Assembly: GCA_002413265.1 (NCBI GenBank)
Contig: DHWR01000200.1
Span: 1 to 5,010, forward strand
DNA from: Chloroflexi bacterium UBA5177
GTDB lineage: Bacteria; Chloroflexota; UBA5177
Reading direction: 5' to 3'
Length of the DNA: 5,010 nt
The number at the start of each line of letters is the position of its first letter. Position 1 is the first letter of the stretch. The notes below the pieces were generated by a model. It made no database searches. It was not told where the DNA came from and worked only from the letters and a program-made list of their open reading frames with translations. A program made the translations under genes and the position numbers. Shown here piece by piece: positions 1 to 5,010 of this stretch.

Positions 1-129
1 ATGCCGTGCGGGGCATGCCGCCAGGTCATGCTGGATCAGATGGGGCCAGACTCCTCGGTCTACGTGGATCGCGTCGGCACCTTCACGGTGGCCGAGCTGA
101 TACCGAGTGGCTTCCGCCTGCCTCGATGA
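1..129 (+). CDS. cdd: Cytidine deaminase, C-terminal fragment (5' end outside window)
   Basis: The first frame is open from base 1 to a TGA at 127-129 and gives 42 residues. They begin MPCGACRQVM and end with TVAELIPSGF followed by RLPR. PCGACRQ is the second zinc-binding motif of cytidine deaminases: the two Cys (visible residues 3 and 6) ligate the catalytic zinc, and TVAEL-P-F is the usual C-terminal signature. The enzyme hydrolytically deaminates cytidine and deoxycytidine to uridine and deoxyuridine in the cytoplasm. The first part of the protein, with the Cys/His-Ala-Glu motif carrying the third zinc ligand and the catalytic Glu, must lie to the left of the window (family length about 130 residues). 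The ATG at base 1 is therefore almost certainly internal. The gene converges on the transporter ATPase gene with 16 bp between stops; the shared nucleoside theme supports the call. A blasticidin-S-type deaminase of the same superfamily is a less likely alternative. Confidence 0.9.
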   Translation: MPCGACRQVMLDQMGPDSSVYVDRVGTFTVAELIPSGFRLPR

Positions 130-150
130 TGCCGGTGAAGCGTCGTCATC
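125..150. other. Imperfect inverted repeat spanning the two convergent stop codons
   Basis: The arms are 125-134 (GATGATGCCG) and 141-150 (CGTCGTCATC), with a 6-base loop. Pairing gives seven base pairs including one T-G wobble, then one mismatch, then two more pairs. The two stop codons (TGA at 127-129 and TCA at 146-148) pair partly with each other. No T-run follows on either strand, so this is not a classical intrinsic terminator, and on the minus-strand RNA the wobble becomes an A-C mismatch. It could be a weak bidirectional terminator or 3'-end stabiliser, or simply chance. It is the only hairpin I see in the 16-bp convergent junction. Confidence 0.25.
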
Positions 151-1741
151 CCTGTACCAGTGCAGGTGCTTCGAGGTCGATGCTTTGCTCCGCGGCTCGC
201 TCCTCGCCACCCGTCATCAGCAAACCGATCTGCTCCTCGTTCGACTCTCCGGCATCAAAGATTCCCATGATCTCTCCTTCGTAGATCACGGCAATACGGT
301 CAGATAGCGCTAGGATCTCGTCGAGTTCCGCCGAAACGAGAAGTACTGCGGTTCCAGAGTCTCGCTTTTCGACGAGGCGCTCGTGGACAAACTGCGCAGC
401 GCCGATGTCGAGGCCACGCGTCGGCTGAGCCGCGATCAAGAGCAACGGATCTTCCGAAAACTCTCGAGCCAGAACTACCTTCTGCTGGTTGCCGCCGCTC
501 AGATTACCGGCCGGTATATCAGTACGCGGCGGACGGATATCGTATCTCGGAACCAGTCCTCGTGCCCACGATCGGACCTTGCTGAAATTCAAGATTCCGC
601 CTCGGGAGAATTTTGGCGAGTCTTCGAGACCGAGAATCAAGTTGTTCGCCACCGTGTATGGAAGAACAAGACCGCGCTCGCGGCGATCTTCAGGCACGTA
701 TGCCACGCCGGCCTCGCGCACTTTCGCCGCAGATGTCTTGACCGTCGAGTTTCCGGCCAGTAGATCGAGCGCCTTCAAGGTGGCCGATCCTGATGTGGCG
801 GGTCGCAGACCGGTCAGCGCCTCGACTAGCTCCGTTTGCCCGTTGCCCTCGACACCTGCAATGCCCAGGATTTCGCCGCCATGTATCTCGAGATCGATGC
901 CCTTGACCGCCTCCACTCCTAGGTCGGATTGCACGTGCAGGTCCCGGATGACGACGATCGGCTCGCCGATTCTTGGCGGCGGCTTGTGCACGGTGGGCAG
1001 CACATCGCGGCCCACCATCAGGCTCGCGATTTCGCGGGGAGATGTTTCGGACGTGATGAGCTCGCCAACCACCTTACCGGTGCGAAGAACAATAATCTTG
1101 TCCGAGACAGCCATCACCTCTTTGAGCTTATGGGTGATGAAGATAATCGTTCTTCGGTGTGTCGCGAGCTCCCGAAGCACCACAAACAGCTCTCGAGTCT
1201 CCTGAGGCGTCAACACCGCAGTGGGCTCATCGAAGATCAAGATCTCAGATCCCCAATACAGAACCTTGAGGATTTCCACCCGCTGCTGCAAGCCTACAGG
1301 CAGGTTTTCGACGCGAGCACGCGGCTGCAGCTTGAGCCCGTAACGCGCAGAGAGTTCGTCGACCCTTCGTTCTGCTTCGCGCCGGTCGAAGAACCCGTTC
1401 GACGGTTCGTGACCCAACACCACGTTTTCGGCAACTGTCAGGACTGGAATCAGCATGAAATGCTGATGAACCATCCCGATGCCGCGTTCGATGGCGTCGC
1501 GCGGCGACCCGAACTTCACCGGGGTCCCTTGCATCCGGATCTCTCCGTCATCGGGATGCAATAGGCCGGAAAGCATATTCATAAGCGTCGACTTGCCCGC
1601 TCCGTTCTCGCCGACGACGGCCAGTATCTCGCCGGCAAACGCTTGCAGACTTACCTTGTCGTTCGCGGTGAAGCTGCCGAACCGCTTGACGATGTCGACT
1701 GCCTGGATAGAGGGCACTCGATCCTCGGATGTGTCGGTCAT
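146..1741 (-). CDS. nupA: Nucleoside ABC transporter ATP-binding protein, two fused ATPase domains (NupA/YufO family)
   Basis: This cytoplasmic 531-residue ATPase is close to the roughly 510 residues usual for the family and powers nucleoside import. Domain 1 (about 11-245) has Walker A GENGAGKST (44-52), a Q-loop Gln at 93, a signature written LPVGLQQR (147-154), Walker B LIFDEPT (168-174) with catalytic Glu172, and switch His204. Domain 2 (about 262-510) has a degenerate Walker A, GVEGNGQTE (296-304), with Gln where the Lys should be, and a canonical LSGGNQQK signature (414-421). It also has a Walker B region, LLLIAAQPTRGLD, with Gln439 in place of the catalytic Glu, and Ser470 near the usual His position. 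This pattern is normal for sugar/nucleoside-type fused ATPases and leaves one competent ATP site. Residues after about 511 form a short acidic tail. ATG at 1741 lies 8 bp after the NupC stop with only a weak ribosome binding site, so translation is probably coupled. A simple-sugar importer ATPase is the alternative, made unlikely by the BMP partner. Confidence 0.95.
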   Translation of the reverse strand: MTDTSEDRVPSIQAVDIVKRFGSFTANDKVSLQAFAGEILAVVGENGAGKSTLMNMLSGLLHPDDGEIRMQGTPVKFGSPRDAIERGIGMVHQHFMLIPVLTVAENVVLGHEPSNGFFDRREAERRVDELSARYGLKLQPRARVENLPVGLQQRVEILKVLYWGSEILIFDEPTAVLTPQETRELFVVLRELATHRRTIIFITHKLKEVMAVSDKIIVLRTGKVVGELITSETSPREIASLMVGRDVLPTVHKPPPRIGEPIVVIRDLHVQSDLGVEAVKGIDLEIHGGEILGIAGVEGNGQTELVEALTGLRPATSGSATLKALDLLAGNSTVKTSAAKVREAGVAYVPEDRRERGLVLPYTVANNLILGLEDSPKFSRGGILNFSKVRSWARGLVPRYDIRPPRTDIPAGNLSGGNQQKVVLAREFSEDPLLLIAAQPTRGLDIGAAQFVHERLVEKRDSGTAVLLVSAELDEILALSDRIAVIYEGEIMGIFDAGESNEEQIGLLMTGGEERAAEQSIDLEAPALVQG

Positions 1742-1749
1742 CGACTCAT

Positions 1750-2745
1750 CTAGCCGGCCGCGGCAGGATCGTACGGCTGGCCGTCAGCCGCTGGCGGTAT
1801 AGCCCTGCCGATAAAGCCGGCGAGGGCAACGATCGTTAAGAGGTACGGCAGTGTCGCGACCAGAGTCGAATAGCTCTGAAGCGGTCCCGAGGTGTTCTGG
1901 AGGTCGACGTACAGGGCCTGACCAAAGCCAAAGAGCATGCAGGCGCCGAAAGCTCCAAACGGCGTCCACTTGCCGAATATCATCGCCGCCAGAGCGATGA
2001 AGCCGCGTCCCGACGTCATTCCCTCCGAGAAGCTTCCCACCGTGAGAGAGAGATACGCGCCCGCCAGTCCGGAGAGGACGCCGGAAAGAGTAACCGTCAG
2101 GTAGCGCACCGCCTGTACGTTGATCCCGGCAGTGTCGGCCGCCCTTGGGTTCTCCCCCACCGCGCGTATTCGCAGCCCGAGCGTCGTCCTGAAGATGAAG
2201 ATGTGAACGAGCACTACGAGCCCGAGCATGACATAGACGATCGGACTCTGCTGGAAGAGTATCTGACCGACCGCTGGAAGCCTGTGTAGCAATGGAACTG
2301 AATAGTCCGGGATCGTATACACAGAGCCCTTTTGGCAGGCCGGAGGAGCGAAGCACGACTGCGGTGTTCCGTTCGTCCCGTATTTGTTGAAGAGGAGATA
2401 GCCGGTGAGACCGAGGGCCGCGAGGTTGACCGCCACACCCATGACAATCTGATCGGCCCTCAGATGGATGGCGCCATATGCCAGGAACAGAGCCATAATG
2501 CCACCCGCAACCATTCCCATCACGACACCAATTGCCGCGTTCGCGAAGATGACCGAATAGAAGACAGCGAAGAAGGCGCCGACTAGCATCATGCCTTCCA
2601 TCGCGATATTGACCACCCCGGACCGCTCCGAAATCACGCCTCCCAGAGCGGCCAGCGCCAGCGGCGTGGCCTGACGGAGCGTGGCCTGCCACAGATTCGC
2701 ATCAAAGAGCGTCGTCCAGAGCCCAGAGGCCGTGACGATGCTCAC
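1750..2745 (-). CDS. nupC: Nucleoside ABC transporter permease (NupC/YufQ family)
   Basis: A 331-residue integral membrane protein of the BPD_transp_2 permease family, close to the roughly 320 residues of YufQ. Hydrophobic segments lie near residues 22-38, 50-68, 70-92, 99-119, 167-185, 214-236, 248-276 and 295-314. Family marks are GGVISERSGVVNIAMEGMM (35-53), LRADQIVMGVAVN (95-107), RAVGENPRAADTAGI (194-208, the cytoplasmic loop expected to contact the ATPase) and GRGFIALAAMIFGKW (246-260). The start is GTG at 2745-2743, overlapping the NupB stop as GTGA, so the two are probably translationally coupled. An ATG lies further upstream in the same frame at 3111, but the extra 122 residues are Arg/Gly/His-rich, not hydrophobic, and run antiphase through the end of NupB, so that start is rejected. 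An extracytoplasmic loop at about 120-165 contains two close cysteines (131 and 137). With NupB it should form the heterodimeric channel. Confidence 0.93.
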   Translation of the reverse strand: MSIVTASGLWTTLFDANLWQATLRQATPLALAALGGVISERSGVVNIAMEGMMLVGAFFAVFYSVIFANAAIGVVMGMVAGGIMALFLAYGAIHLRADQIVMGVAVNLAALGLTGYLLFNKYGTNGTPQSCFAPPACQKGSVYTIPDYSVPLLHRLPAVGQILFQQSPIVYVMLGLVVLVHIFIFRTTLGLRIRAVGENPRAADTAGINVQAVRYLTVTLSGVLSGLAGAYLSLTVGSFSEGMTSGRGFIALAAMIFGKWTPFGAFGACMLFGFGQALYVDLQNTSGPLQSYSTLVATLPYLLTIVALAGFIGRAIPPAADGQPYDPAAAG

Positions 2746-3878
2746 GCCGCTGCTTTCTGGCGCTGCGGGCCGGGGAGTTTGACCATACCGCGGGCTGCGA
2801 GGTAGCGGACCACCGCGTCGGCGCCGACAAAGAAGATGATCAATCCCTGGACCACTTCCACGAGATGCAGCGAGGTGCCGGCATTGGCCTGCATGATGGT
2901 GCCGCCCTGTTGGAGTGACCCAAACAGTATGGCGGCCGCGATTACTCCGACCACCGAGTTCCGGCCCAGAAGCGCGACGGCGATTGCGTTGAAGCCGTAT
3001 CCGGAAGAGAAACTGTTTGTAAGCTGGTACGGCGCCAGACCATAGAGATTGACCATGCCGGCGAGACCCGCGAACGCGCCCGAGATAAAAAGAGTGACCG
3101 CCACAGTCCACTTGACGTTTATGCCCGCGTAGGCGGCTGCACGCGGATTAAGGCCCACAGCACGGACCTTGTAGCCGAGAGTCGTCCGCCATAGCAAGAA
3201 CCAGACGAGGACGCCGGCGCCGAGCGCGATGAGCAGTCCGGCATGAACCCGATTGTTCAGGACGATTGAGTTCGGAACAATGATCGGCAGGGTCGCATTC
3301 ATCGGAGGAGTTTCCGGGTTGCCTATTTGGATAGTCTGCTCCATGGGACCGGGATGTCCCGTCGGACCTGGCTCGACTAAGTAGCTGGTGACCAAGATCG
3401 CTGTGTAATTGAGCATCATCGTCGTGATGACCTCATGCGCTCCTCGCCAGGCCTTGAGCACTCCTCCGATTCCAGCCCAGAGCGCACCTGCAAGGCAGCC
3501 GGCTAGAACTGCTATCGGAACGAGCACAATGCCCGGTACGTGAAACTTGTACCCGACGTACGCCGAAGCGACCGCTCCCGCCAGCAACTGGCCCTCTGCT
3601 CCGATGTTGAAGAGGCCACCTCGAAAGGCGAAGGCCACGGCAAATCCAGCGAGCATGAGGGGAATGGCCGCAATCACCGTTTCCGTGAAGTAGTACCAAC
3701 TCCCAAACGAGCCCCGAAGAAGCTGCCAGTACGCATTCAGCGGGTTCTCACCAACTGCGAGTACGACCGCAGCTCCAACGAGCACTGCCAGAATCACGGA
3801 CACGATGGGTACCGCCGCGCCGGAGGCCCACTGCCACACAAAATTGCGCTCGAGACTAGTTTCCTCTGCGAGGCCCAT
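2742..3878 (-). CDS. nupB: Nucleoside ABC transporter permease (NupB/YufP family)
   Basis: A 378-residue inner-membrane permease of the BPD_transp_2 family, a little longer than YufP (about 350). Numbered from this start, hydrophobic segments lie near residues 20-42, 68-86, 96-110, 114-138, 154-168, 212-230, 258-278, 296-323 and 338-358. Family motifs are FRGGLFNIGAEGQLLAG (86-102), HEVITTMMLNY (148-158), RAVGLNPRAAAYAGI (239-253, cytoplasmic ATPase-contact loop) and YGFNAIAVALLG (294-305). The loop near 169-210 is Pro-rich and probably extracytoplasmic. A longer start, ATG at 3914, is possible and adds 12 residues (MIVHRFAARGYG), but only weak GGA-like bases precede it. ATG at 3878 follows GAGAGGG by 6 bases and is preferred. 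The gene follows the binding-protein gene after a hairpin terminator and overlaps the NupC GTG start by 4 bp. Together these subunits should carry nucleosides across the membrane; the exact substrates cannot be read from the sequence. Confidence 0.92.
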   Translation of the reverse strand: MGLAEETSLERNFVWQWASGAAVPIVSVILAVLVGAAVVLAVGENPLNAYWQLLRGSFGSWYYFTETVIAAIPLMLAGFAVAFAFRGGLFNIGAEGQLLAGAVASAYVGYKFHVPGIVLVPIAVLAGCLAGALWAGIGGVLKAWRGAHEVITTMMLNYTAILVTSYLVEPGPTGHPGPMEQTIQIGNPETPPMNATLPIIVPNSIVLNNRVHAGLLIALGAGVLVWFLLWRTTLGYKVRAVGLNPRAAAYAGINVKWTVAVTLFISGAFAGLAGMVNLYGLAPYQLTNSFSSGYGFNAIAVALLGRNSVVGVIAAAILFGSLQQGGTIMQANAGTSLHLVEVVQGLIIFFVGADAVVRYLAARGMVKLPGPQRQKAAA

Positions 3879-3884
3879 ACCGTA

Positions 3885-3891
3885 CCCTCTC
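3885..3891 (-). promoter_or_regulatory. Ribosome binding site deciding the NupB start
   Basis: On the minus strand this reads GAGAGGG, 6 bases before the ATG at 3878-3876. It is the clearest purine-rich ribosome binding site in the window. The upstream in-frame ATG at 3914 has no comparable match, so this site favours the shorter NupB protein. Confidence 0.55.
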
Positions 3892-3940
3892 GCGGCAAAA
3901 CGATGGACAATCATAACCGTTCCGACGAGCTGTGATTGCC

Positions 3941-3977
3941 AAAGACAAAGGGCCGGAGTCTCTCGAACTCCGGCCCT
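3941..3977 (-). terminator. Intrinsic terminator or attenuator between binding-protein and permease genes
   Basis: The arms at 3949-3959 (AGGGCCGGAGT) and 3967-3977 (ACTCCGGCCCT) form a perfect 11-bp GC-rich stem with a 7-base loop. Read on the minus strand, the direction of the operon, the stem is followed at once by TTGTCTTT (3948-3941), a broken T-run. It begins 25 bases after the binding-protein stop and ends well before the NupB start. No gene approaches from the plus strand, and the bases after the stem on that side (GGAAAATT) are not T-rich, so it points in the operon direction. The interrupted T-run suggests partial termination, allowing more binding-protein mRNA than permease/ATPase mRNA. 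It might instead protect the 3' end of a processed binding-protein transcript. Confidence 0.75.
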
Positions 3978-4002
3978 GGAAAATTAGCCTTGCAAACGGT
4001 CG

Positions 4003-5010
4003 CTAGGGAATATTCGGTGACGGCACGATCTTGCCGGTTCGAATCTTCTGCTCGTAAAGCTTGACAATCGCAACAATTGCCTTCGGCACGAATCTCGCCG
4101 GTTTGGCGAAACCCGTCGCGCCATTGAGCAGGCTGAAATGATGATCACCACTTCGGAAGTGTCCGGTGAGAGCCTGATGAATGGTGAGCTTGACAGCGAC
4201 GTCTACTTTCTTGACCGCGCTTGTCACGATGTATTTGCCTAGGTAGCCCTGGTCAGCGTCGACCCCAATTCCGTAACGTCCCTGCTGCTGAGCAGCTGCC
4301 AGATAACCCAACCCGCTAGCGCCAGCCACTTGGAAAAGGATATCGGCGCCCTGACTGATCTGGGCCAACCCGATCTCACGCCCCTTGTTCTGATCGGTGA
4401 AGCTCTGGGAGTAGCCCGACTGGATTTTGATGGACGGCATGATTCGGCGCGCCCCCTCGACGTATCCGGCGATGTACCGGTTTACCGGCGGGATTGATAT
4501 TCCACCCATATACCCGATGGTTCCGTGCACAGCCTTCCCGACATGCAGTTTCTCCATCTCTGCAGCCATCACGCCGACCAGGAAGCCGGATTCCTGCTCC
4601 TTAAAGAAGAGGTTTGCCACGTTTGGCAAGTTCACGGTGGCCCCGCTGGGGCCCTGCGGCGCACCGTCTACCATGGCAAATTTGGTGTGCGGGTACTGTT
4701 TTGCAACCTGGTACATTGCCGACTGCATGAGGAACCCGACTGCAATGACCAGGTTGTAGTGCGCCGCAGCAAACTGAGTCAGGTTGGGGACGTACTGAGA
4801 CTGCCCCGTCGACACAACATACCTGCCCGTGATGTGGTACGAGGCGACGGCGTGCACCATTCCTTCGTACGCCAAGTGGTTGAACGACTTGTCGTTGACT
4901 CCGCCGACATCGAGTACGACGCCGACCTTGAATGCTTTGGCTTGGGCGTGCGATGCCAGTCCCCTCGCCGACGCCGGAGCCACCATGGCCGCCGACAAAA
5001 GACTTACAGC
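4003..5010 (-). CDS. bmpA: BMP-family nucleoside-binding protein of an ABC transporter (N-terminus outside window)
   Basis: 335 residues are visible and end in SPNIP before TAG at 4005-4003. This is the secreted, substrate-capturing subunit of the importer (BmpA/PnrA/TmpC family). Numbered from the window edge, family marks are VGVVLDVGGVNDKSFN (29-44), the ligand-pocket motif near the N-terminus; KEQESGFLVGVMAA (137-150); IGYMGGISIP (165-174); and GIGVDADQ (247-254), whose acidic residues normally hold the ribose. The first TTG in the window (4998) is not a convincing start. The frame stays open to the edge, and the residues AVSLLSAAMVAPASA look like the end of a signal-peptide core with an Ala-X-Ala cleavage site, so the true start lies a little beyond 5010. 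No lipobox Cys is visible in this stretch. Purine nucleosides are the usual ligands in the family; the neighbouring cytidine deaminase makes pyrimidine nucleosides plausible too. Confidence 0.93.
   Translation of the reverse strand, partial: AVSLLSAAMVAPASARGLASHAQAKAFKVGVVLDVGGVNDKSFNHLAYEGMVHAVASYHITGRYVVSTGQSQYVPNLTQFAAAHYNLVIAVGFLMQSAMYQVAKQYPHTKFAMVDGAPQGPSGATVNLPNVANLFFKEQESGFLVGVMAAEMEKLHVGKAVHGTIGYMGGISIPPVNRYIAGYVEGARRIMPSIKIQSGYSQSFTDQNKGREIGLAQISQGADILFQVAGASGLGYLAAAQQQGRYGIGVDADQGYLGKYIVTSAVKKVDVAVKLTIHQALTGHFRSGDHHFSLLNGATGFAKPARFVPKAIVAIVKLYEQKIRTGKIVPSPNIP

Noticed and set aside
6..284. Plus-strand 92-codon frame at the left edge
   Set aside because: It overlaps the cytidine deaminase end in another frame, and its product has no recognisable features.
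489..1205. Plus-strand open frame of 238 codons inside the ATPase gene
   Set aside because: It is antisense to a well-supported ATPase with intact motifs. Its product is Ser/Arg/Pro-rich with no recognisable domain and no good ribosome binding site.
929..1564. Plus-strand open frame of 211 codons inside the ATPase gene
   Set aside because: It is also antisense shadow; the His/Arg/Gln-rich product resembles nothing known and overlaps the rejected 489-1205 frame.
1739..1749. Three-codon ATG-AGT-CGA-TGA frame between NupC and NupA as a leader peptide
   Set aside because: It is too short and too easily formed by chance; simple translational coupling explains the junction.
1784..2692. Minus-strand open frame of 302 codons overlapping NupC in another frame
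   Set aside because: It is a frame shadow of NupC: the product is polar and Arg/Gly/Ser-rich, with no family motif.
2746..3111. 122-residue N-terminal extension of NupC from ATG at 3111
   Set aside because: The residues are an out-of-frame reading of the NupB 3' end, rich in Arg, Gly and His. Family homology begins only after the GTG at 2745.
3913..3942. Possible internal promoter for the permease genes (TTGGCA, 18 bases, GGTTAT)
   Set aside because: The -35 match is good but the -10 matches only three of six positions, and the promoter consensus of this organism is unknown. It is mentioned only as a secondary possibility in the NupB start finding.
1..5010. Hidden defence, mobile or otherwise undescribed system
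   Set aside because: Every long stretch is explained by the transporter operon or the deaminase. I saw no direct repeats, insertion-sequence ends, CRISPR-like spacing or unassigned gene.

Overview
The window is bacterial and moderately GC-rich. It holds most of a nucleoside-uptake ABC transporter operon of the BMP/PnrA type (BmpA-NupABC of Lactococcus, NupNOPQ of Bacillus, RnsBACD of Streptococcus), read entirely on the minus strand, and the 3' end of a cytidine deaminase gene on the plus strand facing it. Gene starts include ATG and GTG, and only one start has a clear purine-rich ribosome binding site. Nothing in the window identifies the taxon. The substrate-binding protein would normally settle lipoprotein versus free secreted protein, but its N-terminus is cut off by the window edge.

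Layout, read in the direction of the operon from right to left: (1) a BMP-family substrate-binding protein, 4003 to beyond 5010, with its start outside the window; (2) a short intergenic region with a perfect 11-bp GC-rich hairpin followed by a T-rich run, which reads as an intrinsic terminator or attenuator; (3) a NupB-like permease, best start at 3878; (4) a NupC-like permease whose GTG start overlaps the previous stop as GTGA; (5) a NupA-like ATPase with two fused nucleotide-binding domains, starting 8 bp after the NupC stop. The ATPase stop at 146-148 faces the cytidine deaminase stop at 127-129 with 16 bp between them.

How it works together (known for the families, inferred here): the secreted binding protein captures nucleosides outside the membrane, the NupB/NupC pair forms the channel, and NupA powers it with one canonical and one degenerate ATP site. 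Cytidine deaminase would then convert imported cytidine or deoxycytidine to uridine or deoxyuridine. The hairpin after the binding-protein gene would let that subunit be made in excess over the membrane complex. The window is nearly fully coding and no stretch over 300 bases lacks a gene. I see no mobile element, CRISPR array, RNA gene or unknown system. The interest lies in the gene order, the attenuator, the start-site corrections and the tight convergent junction.
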